64,000 bases of DNA from Arthrobacter citreus. Its GTDB lineage: Bacteria > Actinomycetota > Actinomycetes > Actinomycetales > Micrococcaceae. Location: assembly GCF_038405225.1 (NCBI RefSeq), contig NZ_CP151657.1, positions 3,534,001 to 3,598,000 on the forward strand, read 5' to 3'. Positions 17,050 to 24,704 of the stretch are shown here, piece after piece (position 1 is the first letter of the stretch; each line of letters opens with the position of its first letter). A program made the position numbers and the translations under genes. The notes under the pieces are model-generated. The model worked only from the letters and a program-made list of their open reading frames with translations. It was not told where the DNA came from and did not search any database.

Positions 17050-18794
17050 GGCTGCTCCGGAGTGCCGTCGGGGGAGGACGCGAGGAAAGTGCCCAAGGCG
17101 TCCATCAGGACCGAGAAGGAATATGCGCCCGGATCCGGGGTGCCCAGGCTCTTTTCGCCCAGGATGCGAGACCTGCCGCGGCGCGAGGTGATGTCCGCCG
17201 TGGCTTCGGCTGCTTCCCGGGCGACGGCGGCGGCCTTCTTGACCGCTCCCGCCACGTCTGCGCTGGAATCGAATTCCGCAGCGAGGGCATCGCGGAAGGG
17301 AAGGGCAGCGTCCACCATGGTCTTGTCGCCGGGCTGCGCTCCGCCGAGGCGGACGACGGCGTCGATGCCCGCGGACAGGGCCGCAACAATGTCGGGCGCC
17401 GAGACAGCGCGCTCGTCATCAAACACGCCGCCGGCCGCGGTCAGGGCCGCGCCCCAGAGTGCTCCGGATGTGCCGCCGGCTTCCTCGGACCAGGCGTCGC
17501 CGGCATGGAGCAGGACGGTCCGTGCGCCGGCGCCCTTGGCGGCCGCGCTGCTGCCGGCGGACGCCGCGCCCCTGGTTCCGTAGGCCATGCCCTGCCCGTG
17601 GTCGCCGTCGCCGGCCACTGCGTCCAGTCGGCCGAAATGCTCTTCGTGCTCCGCTGCGGTGTCGCGGAGCATCTCCAGCACCTGGACAATCCGGGCGGCG
17701 GAGTCCCGGGATTCGCCGGATGCCTCGGGAATCCGGTCTTCGCCGGGGGTGTGCACCGCGGTCCGGGGCGGTCCGGCCGGCAGGCCGGCGGCGGCACGGC
17801 GGAAAGCGGGTGTGTCGGCCGGGGCCAGCCACAGTTCCTCGAGTTCATCGTCGAGGAAGACGATGCTCAGGGACAGCCCGGCCATATTGAGGCTGGTGAC
17901 ATGCTCTCCGACCTCCGGGGCCACAACCGTGAGTCCCTTCTCGGCCAGCCGTTCGGCCACCCGACCGTAAACGACAAAGAGTTCCTCGTACTTGACGGTG
18001 CCCAGGCCGTTCAGCACCACGGCCACCCGGCCGCTGTAGGCGCCGTCGCTTTGTTCAGGTTCTTCCTCAAGGACGCCGTTCAGCAGGAGGTCGGCCACTT
18101 CCGCCGCTGTCCCCATGGGCACCTCGCGGATGCCCGGTTCGCCGTGGATCCCCAGCCCAATGGCCATTTCGCCGTCCGGTACATGGAACAGCGCCTCCCC
18201 GGCGCCGGGCAGGGTGCAGCCATCAAAGGCCACGCCAAATGAGCGGGTTGCGTCATTGGCCTTCCAGGCCACCCGCTCGGCCTCGTCAAGATCGGCTCCG
18301 GCGGCAATTGCGGCGCCGGCGATCTTGAAGACAACAAGGTCTCCGGCAATGCCGCGGCGGTCCCGGTGGGATTCCGCGGGACCTGAGGCAATGTCATCGG
18401 AAACCCGAATGATCCGAACATCAACTCCCTCGGCGCGCAGCTTTTCGGCTGCCTGGCCGAAGTGCAGGACATCGCCGGCATAGTTGCCGAAACCCAGAAT
18501 CACTCCGCCGCCGTTCTCTGCGGAACGTGCCACGGAATAGACCTGGGAGGCGGAGGGGGAGGAAAAGATGTTGCCGCACGGCGCGCCGTGGGCGAGGCCG
18601 GGTCCGACCCACCCGGCAAAGGCCGGGTAGTGGCCGGACCCGCCGCCGATCACCAGGGCGGGCTGGTTCTCCGGGGTGTCGGTGGAGCGCACCACTCCGC
18701 CGTGGGCCAGCATCACGTGCTCCGGGTGGGCAGCGGCATATCCGCGCAGGGCATCGACGGCGAAGTCTGCGGGGTTGTTCAGGAGGTAGGTCAT
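17046..18794 (-). CDS. DhaK-DhaL fusion kinase, likely L-erythrulose kinase
   Basis: This 582-residue ATP-dependent dihydroxyacetone-kinase-family enzyme has two domains. The DhaK domain (about 1-330) carries IGGGSGHYPAFAGWVG and a substrate-binding His in GLGIHGEPG. The DhaL domain (about 370-575) has the nucleotide/Mg motif AVAGDGDHGQGMAYG and GDKTMVDAL-like residues (PGDKTMVDA). Single-chain fusions of this type phosphorylate dihydroxyacetone or C4 ketoses. Neighbouring tetrose isomerases favour L-erythrulose (LerK type). It is the second gene of the run 19910 to 15736, with a 93-bp gap ahead of it. Confidence 0.87.
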   Translation of the reverse strand: MTYLLNNPADFAVDALRGYAAAHPEHVMLAHGGVVRSTDTPENQPALVIGGGSGHYPAFAGWVGPGLAHGAPCGNIFSSPSASQVYSVARSAENGGGVILGFGNYAGDVLHFGQAAEKLRAEGVDVRIIRVSDDIASGPAESHRDRRGIAGDLVVFKIAGAAIAAGADLDEAERVAWKANDATRSFGVAFDGCTLPGAGEALFHVPDGEMAIGLGIHGEPGIREVPMGTAAEVADLLLNGVLEEEPEQSDGAYSGRVAVVLNGLGTVKYEELFVVYGRVAERLAEKGLTVVAPEVGEHVTSLNMAGLSLSIVFLDDELEELWLAPADTPAFRRAAAGLPAGPPRTAVHTPGEDRIPEASGESRDSAARIVQVLEMLRDTAAEHEEHFGRLDAVAGDGDHGQGMAYGTRGAASAGSSAAAKGAGARTVLLHAGDAWSEEAGGTSGALWGAALTAAGGVFDDERAVSAPDIVAALSAGIDAVVRLGGAQPGDKTMVDAALPFRDALAAEFDSSADVAGAVKKAAAVAREAAEATADITSRRGRSRILGEKSLGTPDPGAYSFSVLMDALGTFLASSPDGTPEQP

Positions 18795-18887
18795 GTGTTC
18801 CAGCCTTGGTTGTCTGCGGTAACCGCCGGCATCGTCGTCAGCTTTGCCCGCCCGGCGGAACGGGCCTTACAGAGATGGAAACCGGGG

Positions 18888-19910
18888 TCAGCGGTTTTCC
18901 GGGGCGGCAGGGGCTTCCCCACGGCCCGCCTCTTCGGCCGGGCTGGGGCCGAGCTCCTTGAGCAGCTTGGACATGGCAACATACGCCTTGTTGCGGTAGG
19001 CCACAAGGTCCTGGGTTTTGTCAGCGGGGATGTCCAGGAACCCTGCGCCGGACTTCGTGCCAAGCTTTCCCGCATCGACAAGGTCCTTCAGGATTCCCGG
19101 GGTGGCGAAGCGTTCCGGGAAGGACGTCTGAAGGGACGCATAGCAGAAGGAGTACACGTCCAGGCCGGCCATGTCGGCGATGGCGAAAGGTCCGAAGAAC
19201 GGAAGGCGGAAGCCAAAAGTGGTCCGGACCAGTGTGTCCACGTCCTCGGCGCTGGCAATGCCATCCTCGACCACCTGTGCGGCTTCGTGGAAAAGCGCGT
19301 ACTGGAGCCGGTTGAGGACAAAGCCCGTAACATCTTTGACGACGGCCGCATGCTTGCCGGTCATGGCTACAATTTCCCGCGCGGTTTCAACGGTTTCCGC
19401 TGTGGTGCCGGCGTGCGGAATGACCTCGACGCCGGGAATGAAGGGCGCGGGGTTGGAAAAGTGCACTCCGAGGAAACGGCCCGAGTTGGATACGGCCTCC
19501 GCCAGGCTGGCAATCAAGATGGTTGAGGTGTTGGACCCGATGACGGCGTCCTGCGGTGCGGCGTCGCTGATCCGGCGCAGCGTGGCGTGCTTGATCTCGA
19601 GGATCTCGGGGACTGCCTCTTCGATGTAGGAGGCGTTGGCCACGGCTTCCTCGATGCTGGGAGCTGCCCACAGGTTGTCACGGAGCCGCTGCACGGCGTC
19701 CTCCGGGAACAGTCCGTCGGCTACAAACTGCTCCGCCTCGGTGAGGAGCCGCTCGAGGTTCTTTTCGGCCACTTCCTGCGACACATCGGACAGGGCAACC
19801 CGTGCCCCTCCGAGTGCGAGGACCTGCGCGATGCCTCCGCCCATGTATCCGGAACCTACTACGGCTACTGTTCGCTGTGTCACTGGCGAGTCCTCCGATG
19901 CACTGGTCAA
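18888..19910 (-). CDS. 3-hydroxyacid dehydrogenase of the 3-hydroxyacyl-CoA dehydrogenase/L-gulonate 3-dehydrogenase family
   Basis: This 340-residue NAD enzyme has a Rossmann motif VAVVGSGYMGGGIAQVLALGG (residues 15-35), IEEAVPE, the catalytic His in GVHFSNPAPFIPGVEVIP (His150) and a C-terminal HCDH domain (GFVLNRLQYALFHEAAQVVEDGIAS). The family includes 3-hydroxybutyryl-CoA dehydrogenases and lambda-crystallin-type L-gulonate 3-dehydrogenase, which oxidises a sugar acid at C3. In this locus a sugar-acid substrate is more sensible than an acyl-CoA, since no other CoA-thioester genes are near. A palindromic operator lies about 40 bp upstream. It is the first gene of the minus-strand catabolic run. 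Confidence 0.82.
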   Translation of the reverse strand: MTSASEDSPVTQRTVAVVGSGYMGGGIAQVLALGGARVALSDVSQEVAEKNLERLLTEAEQFVADGLFPEDAVQRLRDNLWAAPSIEEAVANASYIEEAVPEILEIKHATLRRISDAAPQDAVIGSNTSTILIASLAEAVSNSGRFLGVHFSNPAPFIPGVEVIPHAGTTAETVETAREIVAMTGKHAAVVKDVTGFVLNRLQYALFHEAAQVVEDGIASAEDVDTLVRTTFGFRLPFFGPFAIADMAGLDVYSFCYASLQTSFPERFATPGILKDLVDAGKLGTKSGAGFLDIPADKTQDLVAYRNKAYVAMSKLLKELGPSPAEEAGRGEAPAAPENR

Positions 19911-19948
19911 TGATGTCCCGGGCAGAGCGCCCGGAGCTATTTCATCTT

Positions 19949-19958
19949 TCCTATAGGA
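19949..19958. promoter_or_regulatory. Palindrome TCCTATAGGA, putative GntR operator 1
   Basis: A perfect 10-bp palindrome lies 39 bp upstream of the 3-hydroxyacid dehydrogenase start, in its presumed promoter. A near-identical site lies ahead of the divergent permease gene, which marks both as likely operators for the GntR/FCD protein encoded between them. Confidence 0.6.
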
Positions 19959-20010
19959 TCATGCCCGGCGGTGGGTGTGATGTCAACCACTACGGCTGGC
20001 TGACTGTACT

Positions 20011-20080
20011 GAGTCACCTGGCGCGGGGGAGTCACCTGGCGTGGGGGACACCTGGCGCGGGAGGACAGCTAGCGCGGGGG
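20011..20080. repeat. Four imperfect 17-18 bp tandem repeats at the 3' end of the GntR gene
   Basis: Units of the type CACCTGGCGCGGGGG recur four times with decay (20011-20029, 20031-20047, 20048-20064, 20065-20080). The last copy includes the stop codon of the GntR gene and its final codons; the others lie between that gene and the dehydrogenase promoter. Confidence 0.75.
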
Positions 20081-20782
20081 TTGCGGCTCCGCGGCGCGGG
20101 ATGCCTCGTGTTCACGTGCGGCGCGGTCCCGGACTCCGCACAGATGTGCAGCCATGGCCGCCTGCGCCTGAACCGCGTTGCCCTCGCGCATGGCGGCCAG
20201 AATCTCACCGTGCTCCCGGATGGCGCTGCCGGAGTCGCGGACACCTGTTCCGCCGAACAGGCGGAAACGGTGAACGTGCCCGCCCAGCGAGTTGTAGGCG
20301 CCGATCAGGAACTTGTTCCGGGTTTGTTCGGCAATCAGGTGGTGAAAACGCTCGTCGGCTTCCCAGTAGGAGCGGTAATCGGAGAACTGTGGGCCGTTGG
20401 GCGCCTGCTTGAGATCATCAATGGCGCGCTCGAGGTTCACTAGGAAGGGCTCGTCCGCCCGGACACATGCGACCTGGGCATTGTGCGGTTCGATCAGCAG
20501 CCGGGCATCCATCAAATCCAGCAGCTCGGTATGGCTGAGCATGGGCGCAACGCGGTAACCGCGCAGCGCGGCGCGTACCACCATCCCGGTGGCCTCGAGC
20601 CGGGCCAGGGCTTCCCGGACCGGAGTGGGGGAAACACCAAGGTCCCGAGCCGTTCCGTCAATGCTGAGCGGGTCCCCGGATTCCAGTTTCCCGTCCATGA
20701 GGCGGGCAAGAATCTCCGTGTACACCTGATCGGCCAGGACGCTGCGCTGTACCCATGCTCCACGCTCTGCATCAGCGCTCAT
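20069..20782 (-). CDS. GntR-family regulator with FCD ligand domain
   Basis: This encodes 237 residues from ATG 20782, chosen because GAGGAG lies four bases upstream. The N-terminal winged helix (about 15-80) has VYTEILARLMDGKLESGDPLSIDGTARDLGVSPTPVREALARLEATGMV, typical of the FadR subfamily. The C-terminal FCD domain (about 90-220) has metal-site-like residues in DARLLIEPHNAQ, DERFHHLIAEQTRN and REHGEILAAM. FCD regulators usually bind a carboxylic or sugar acid. It is placed between the two arms of the catabolic locus, and two CCTATAGG palindromes flank the arms. Confidence 0.87.
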   Translation of the reverse strand: MSADAERGAWVQRSVLADQVYTEILARLMDGKLESGDPLSIDGTARDLGVSPTPVREALARLEATGMVVRAALRGYRVAPMLSHTELLDLMDARLLIEPHNAQVACVRADEPFLVNLERAIDDLKQAPNGPQFSDYRSYWEADERFHHLIAEQTRNKFLIGAYNSLGGHVHRFRLFGGTGVRDSGSAIREHGEILAAMREGNAVQAQAAMAAHLCGVRDRAAREHEASRAAEPQPPR

Positions 20783-20960
20783 GTTGCTCCTCTTACTCAT
20801 TCTGCTGTGCATAAAGTCTCCCACAGCGGCGGGTTGGAGCCCTTGCCGAGCCTGCCTGAGGAGCCGAAGGGGTGCAACTCCCCGCACCTCGGTGGGCAAT
20901 CCCCGCGGCCCCAAGCGGGCAACATCCCGCCATCAGGGGGATTCTGGACAGCTTCCAAAT

Positions 20961-20974
20961 ATCCTATAGGGTAT
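20961..20974. promoter_or_regulatory. Palindrome ATCCTATAGGGTAT, putative GntR operator 2
   Basis: It shares the core TCCTATAGG with the site at 19949. The extended form ATATCC/GGGTAT is symmetric with one mismatch. It lies in the 262-bp divergent region between the GntR gene and the GntP permease, 70 bp ahead of the permease start, so it can control both. Confidence 0.6.
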
Positions 20975-21044
20975 AGCGAAAGTGGTGATGTGGCACCAGT
21001 CACACCCCTTGAAGGTATTCCCCGCGACCAAAGGTGTTCCTGCT

Positions 21045-22469
21045 ATGTATATGCTTCCTGCCGCTGTCCCGGCGGAAACCCTCGTGCTGGCCGAACGGCC
21101 GTCCTGGGCCCTCATCTCCATTGCCGTTGCCGCCATTGCGGTGCTGCTGCTGCTGATTATCAAGCTGCGGGTCCACGCGTTCTTCGCCTTGATTATCATC
21201 AGCGTGCTCACGGCCCTGGCCGCCGGCATCGGTATCGGGGATGTCGTCACCGTTGTCGTCGCGGGCTTCAGCACCACGGTGGGAACCGTCGCCCTGCTCG
21301 TCGGTTTCGGCGCCGTCCTCGGCCGCCTGGTCGAGGTGTCCGGAGGTGCCCAGGTCCTGGCCGACGCGATGCTCCGCCGGTTCGGCGAGAAGCGGGCCCC
21401 GCTGGCTCTTTCCGTGGCCTCGCTGTTCTATGCCTTCCCGATTTTCCTTGACGCCGGCTTCATCGTGATGCTGCCGATCATCTACACCGTTGCCCGCCGC
21501 CTTGGCGGATCCTTCATGCTGTACGTGCTTCCCTCCATTGGCTCATTCCTGATGATGCACGCCCTGACGCCGCCGCACCCGGGGCCCACTGCCGCCGCGA
21601 CAGTGATGGGGGCCGACGTCGGCATGGTTATCCTGGTTGCCCTGCTCGTGGGTCTTCCTGCGTGGTACCTCGCCGGCTACCGGCTGGCGCTGGTCATTGC
21701 CAAGCGCTACCCGAATATGCCGGTGCCGAGCCTGCTCGGCGAGGCGGACCTGGACGAGGACACGCCCCGCCCGGGTTTCTGGACCATCATCTTCGTCCTG
21801 CTGCTGCCGCTGTTCCTGATCTTCTTCAACACCTTGTTCAGCACGCTCGAAGCCGGCGGAACCGTGGACTCGGAGAACATCCTGTTCCAGCTGTCCCGGC
21901 TCGTCGGCAGCACCCCGATCGCCCTGCTGATTGCCGCCCTTGCCGCCATGTACCTGCTGTACATTCGCCCGCGCCGCGGACGCGGCTCCATTGGCAGCGC
22001 CCTCGAAGACCTCGTTGACAATGCGCTCGCCCCGGTCTGCTCCATCATCCTGATCACCGGCGCCGGCGGTGCCTTCGGCCGGGTCCTGACCGAAACCGGA
22101 ATCGGCGGCACCATCGCGTCGGGGCTGGACGCCATGGGACTTCCCGTCATCCTGGCCGGATTCCTTGTCGCGATTGCCTTCCGTGTCGCCCAGGGTTCGG
22201 CAACCGTTGCTGCCACCACTGCCGGCTCGATCATGGCCCCGGCCGTCATGGAACTTGGCGTTTCAGGAGTTGGCCTGGCCGCCGTCGTCGTGGCCATCTG
22301 TGCAGGTTCCATCACCTTCTCCCACGTCAACGATTCCGGCTTCTGGCTGATCGGCAAGTTCTGCGGATTCGACACCGTCACCACCCTGAAGACCTGGACA
22401 GTGATCGGCACGGCGATCGGCTTCCTGTCCTTCGCCCTGGCCTGGGTTGTCTACGCCGTCGCCGCGTAA
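21045..22469 (+). CDS. GntP-family proton symporter for a sugar acid
   Basis: This 474-residue integral membrane protein has about 12 hydrophobic helices. GntP-family marks are the early LRVHAFFALIIISVLTALAAGIGIGDVV segment, FGAVLGRLVEVSGGAQVLADAML, LPPHPGPTAA-like MHALTPPHPGPTAAATV, and the C-terminal VAQGSATVAATTAGSIMAP and FSHVNDSGFWLIGKF motifs. GntP members import gluconate, tetronates and related acids with protons. This supports an acid, not a neutral sugar, as the substrate of the whole locus. Start ATG 21045; AAAGGTG lies about ten bases upstream. Confidence 0.9.
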   Translation: MYMLPAAVPAETLVLAERPSWALISIAVAAIAVLLLLIIKLRVHAFFALIIISVLTALAAGIGIGDVVTVVVAGFSTTVGTVALLVGFGAVLGRLVEVSGGAQVLADAMLRRFGEKRAPLALSVASLFYAFPIFLDAGFIVMLPIIYTVARRLGGSFMLYVLPSIGSFLMMHALTPPHPGPTAAATVMGADVGMVILVALLVGLPAWYLAGYRLALVIAKRYPNMPVPSLLGEADLDEDTPRPGFWTIIFVLLLPLFLIFFNTLFSTLEAGGTVDSENILFQLSRLVGSTPIALLIAALAAMYLLYIRPRRGRGSIGSALEDLVDNALAPVCSIILITGAGGAFGRVLTETGIGGTIASGLDAMGLPVILAGFLVAIAFRVAQGSATVAATTAGSIMAPAVMELGVSGVGLAAVVVAICAGSITFSHVNDSGFWLIGKFCGFDTVTTLKTWTVIGTAIGFLSFALAWVVYAVAA

Positions 22470-22521
22470 CAGCCGCCCTGTCCTGATCTGATCCCGTTTC
22501 CAAAACCTGCAGGAGCTCAAA

Positions 22522-23292
22522 ATGCCACCCTTCCCCGACCAGCGGACCGCCGTCGTTACCGGAGCCGGAGGTGAACGCGGCATCGGCCGCCACGTGGCCC
22601 GCCGCCTTGCCCGGGAGGGCTGGGCCCTCGCGGTGCTGGACGTCAACGCTGACGCCGTGATGTCCTTCGCCGAGGAACTGGGCGCGGCATCGCAGCAGCC
22701 GGTTCTCGGAATAGCGGTCGACGTCGCGGACCCCGCCTCGGTGGATGCAGCCTTCGCCCTGATCGATGCTCAACTGCCCCCGGTGCTCGCGCTGGTGAAC
22801 CTCGCCGGCATTGCCAGTCCGCACACGCTGTTTGAACTGACCAAGGAGATCTGGACCAGCGTCATCGACGTTAATGCCACCGGCACGCTGCTGATGATGC
22901 AGGCGGCTGCCCGCCGCATGATCGACGGCGGGCATGGCGGGCGCATCGTGAATACCTCGTCCATCACTGCATACGACGGCGGGGGAACGTTCTCCAAAAC
23001 CGGGTATGCCGCCGCAAAAGCCGCTGTCCTGGGCCTCACCCGGGGTGCCGCCCGCGAACTTGGACCCCACGGCATCACCTGTAACGCCATCGTCCCCGGA
23101 CCCATCGACACCGACATCATGGGTGGTCCGCTCAGTGATGACCGCAAGGCCTCCATGTCCGGGGACATCCCGGTGCAGCGGGTCGGGCACCCGTCCGACG
23201 TTGCCGCCCTGGTTAATTTCCTCGTCGGAGCGGAGGCGGGCTTCATCAACGGCGGCTCATACTTCATCGACGGCGGCAAGCACATGGTGTGA
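22522..23292 (+). CDS. Short-chain dehydrogenase/reductase
   Basis: This 256-residue classical SDR has the cofactor motif VTGAGGERGIGRHVA (residues 13-26), NLAGIA (NNAG variant, 93-98), the catalytic Ser of NTSSITAYDG (146/147) and the YxxxK pair Tyr162/Lys166 in KTGYAAAKAAV. Asp40 after the second strand favours NAD(H). It follows the permease by 52 bp and has an AGGAG site. In this context it could oxidise the incoming aldose, polyol or lactone, or reduce a keto acid; I cannot tell which. Confidence 0.85.
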   Translation: MPPFPDQRTAVVTGAGGERGIGRHVARRLAREGWALAVLDVNADAVMSFAEELGAASQQPVLGIAVDVADPASVDAAFALIDAQLPPVLALVNLAGIASPHTLFELTKEIWTSVIDVNATGTLLMMQAAARRMIDGGHGGRIVNTSSITAYDGGGTFSKTGYAAAKAAVLGLTRGAARELGPHGITCNAIVPGPIDTDIMGGPLSDDRKASMSGDIPVQRVGHPSDVAALVNFLVGAEAGFINGGSYFIDGGKHMV

Positions 23293-23336
23293 CTCCGCCG
23301 GACTTTCAGCATCCCAGCAAACGCAAGGAGAGATTC

Positions 23337-24287
23337 ATGACCCACACACCCCAGACATGGCCCATCGGCGCCGCCCTGCTCAACTTCACCGGAGTGACGC
23401 CGGACGGCCGGGACCGGACCACCGCCGGGCCGGAGGCCTGGAAGCAGACCCTGCGCGAAGTGAGCCTGGCCGGCTTCGACCACGTGGACCTGACGGATTC
23501 CTGGGTTCGGGCGGGAGACCTGGACGCCGGCGGGCGCCGTCAGCTGCTGGAAACGGCACGCTCCTACGGGCTCGCGTTCAGTGATCTGGCCGTCACCCGC
23601 AAGAGCGTGATCACCCCCGATGAGGAGCAGGCGCAGCGGAACATTGCCTACACCAAGCGGACCATCGACGCCGCAGCGGACCTGGAGGCGCCCATGGTCT
23701 GCCTGGGGCTGCACGACCCCTTCACTCCCGAGCAGAAGGAGGCGACCTGGTTCTGGCTCGCGCAGGGCGCCGAGGATGAGGACACACCCCTGAACCGGGA
23801 GAAGGCGGCATCGCGGTTCCGTGAGCTGGGTGAGTACGCGGCCCAGCGTGGGGTTAGCCTGTCGCTGGAGATGTACGAGGGGACGTTCCTGGGCACGGCG
23901 GACAGCTCAGTGCAGCTCGTGAAGGCCGTGGACCTGCCCAATGTGGGCCTATGCCCCGATATCGGCAATATTGTCCGGCTGCACCGCCCCGTCGAGGACT
24001 GGCGCGAGATGCTGGTCAAGATGCTCCCGCACACAAACTACTGGCAGCTGAAAAACTACTTCAGGGATTTCGATCCCGCCACCGGAGCCTATGCCTCGGC
24101 GCCGGCGCCCCTTGCCCTGGGGTTCATCAACTACCGCGAAGCCATCGGCATGGCGCTGGAGGCCGGTTTTGAGGGTCCCATGTGCGTGGAGCACTACGGC
24201 GGCGACGGCCTGACGGTGACGGCCATGAACCGCGATTACATCCGGGACATCCTCCGCGCAAAGCTGCCCGAGGAACAGGCTGGCTGA
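23337..24287 (+). CDS. Sugar phosphate isomerase/epimerase-family TIM-barrel enzyme (possible 3-keto-acid decarboxylase)
   Basis: This 316-residue AP-endonuclease-2/xylose-isomerase-like barrel has metal-site residues in SLEMYEGTFLGT (Glu), VGLCPDIGNIVR (Asp), YWQLKNYFRDF and CVEHYGGDG (Glu). ATG 23337 has AAGGAGAG ahead of it. Members include hydroxypyruvate isomerase, inosose dehydratase and 3-oxo-isoapionate decarboxylase (OiaC), which yields L-erythrulose in one D-apionate pathway. Because the locus also holds an L-erythrulose-type kinase and both tetrose isomerases, the decarboxylase role is attractive, but it is inference. Last gene of the plus-strand arm. Confidence 0.8.
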   Translation: MTHTPQTWPIGAALLNFTGVTPDGRDRTTAGPEAWKQTLREVSLAGFDHVDLTDSWVRAGDLDAGGRRQLLETARSYGLAFSDLAVTRKSVITPDEEQAQRNIAYTKRTIDAAADLEAPMVCLGLHDPFTPEQKEATWFWLAQGAEDEDTPLNREKAASRFRELGEYAAQRGVSLSLEMYEGTFLGTADSSVQLVKAVDLPNVGLCPDIGNIVRLHRPVEDWREMLVKMLPHTNYWQLKNYFRDFDPATGAYASAPAPLALGFINYREAIGMALEAGFEGPMCVEHYGGDGLTVTAMNRDYIRDILRAKLPEEQAG

Positions 24288-24393
24288 GGCCGGCCGCGGC
24301 TCCGCGTAAAAGAAAAGCTGACATGACCGCTTAATGCCACTGTCCGGGTCCTCTCTGCAGGCGGCCGGAAAAGACCCTGCGCCTGCGCCGATC

Positions 24394-24498
24394 CCGGGGA
24401 ATTGAACCTGCCGTGGCGGCAGCAGCCCCGGCATCAAGCGTGAAACGGGCCATGACAGGAACAGGGCAACGGAAACTGTAGACGGGGCCTTGCGGCCC
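24394..24498 (+). other. Candidate structured leader: two hairpins upstream of the mini-ORF
   Basis: The 281 bp between the TIM-barrel gene and the mini-ORF hold no gene that I trust. They contain a two-step hairpin (CCGGGG 24394-24399 with CCCCGG 24426-24431, enclosing CTGCCG/CGGCAG at 24408-24422) and a second hairpin GGGCC-TTGC-GGCCC (24485-24498). I cannot match it to a known riboswitch class. It may be a 5' leader of the cassette that follows. Confidence 0.35.
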
Positions 24499-24568
24499 GG
24501 GGGAAGCTTTCGGAGTCAATCAACCGCACAGGCTGGGGAACAGCCGCAGGTACAGGAGGGGAATAAAG

Positions 24569-24598
24569 ATGACCAGCAAGGTTTGGGACTGGCTCTAA
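24569..24598 (+). CDS. Nine-codon ORF MTSKVWDWL with ideal ribosome site (candidate mini-peptide or leader)
   Basis: This encodes MTSKVWDWL and then TAA. AGGAGG (24554-24559) lies nine bases ahead of ATG 24569, one of the best ribosome sites in the window. It precedes a lantibiotic-dehydratase C-terminal-domain gene by 106 bp on the same strand. Nine residues is within the range of the shortest genetically encoded RiPP precursors, some of which are five-codon genes. The two Trp codons also allow a translated attenuator leader. No homology can be claimed for so short a peptide; the evidence is the ribosome site and context. Confidence 0.45.
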   Translation: MTSKVWDWL

Positions 24599-24704
24599 GA
24601 AATTGCCCTTCACAGGGGTAACACGCCACGAAATTGGACAACAGAAAACAGCAGGACCCGCCAGCGGCGGTAGCCAAGTCATAACCCCGGAAGGGACGTA
24701 CGCC

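Noticed and set aside
24333-24385. Cobalamin-riboswitch-like words (GCCACTG and GGAAAAGACCCTGC)
   Set aside because: The upstream core of the class (GGTG...ATCCGGGACTG) is missing and no B12-related gene follows.
24331-24519. A 62-codon minus-strand frame ahead of the mini-ORF
   Set aside because: No ribosome site, low-complexity Pro/Ala/Arg composition, and it crosses the stable hairpins.
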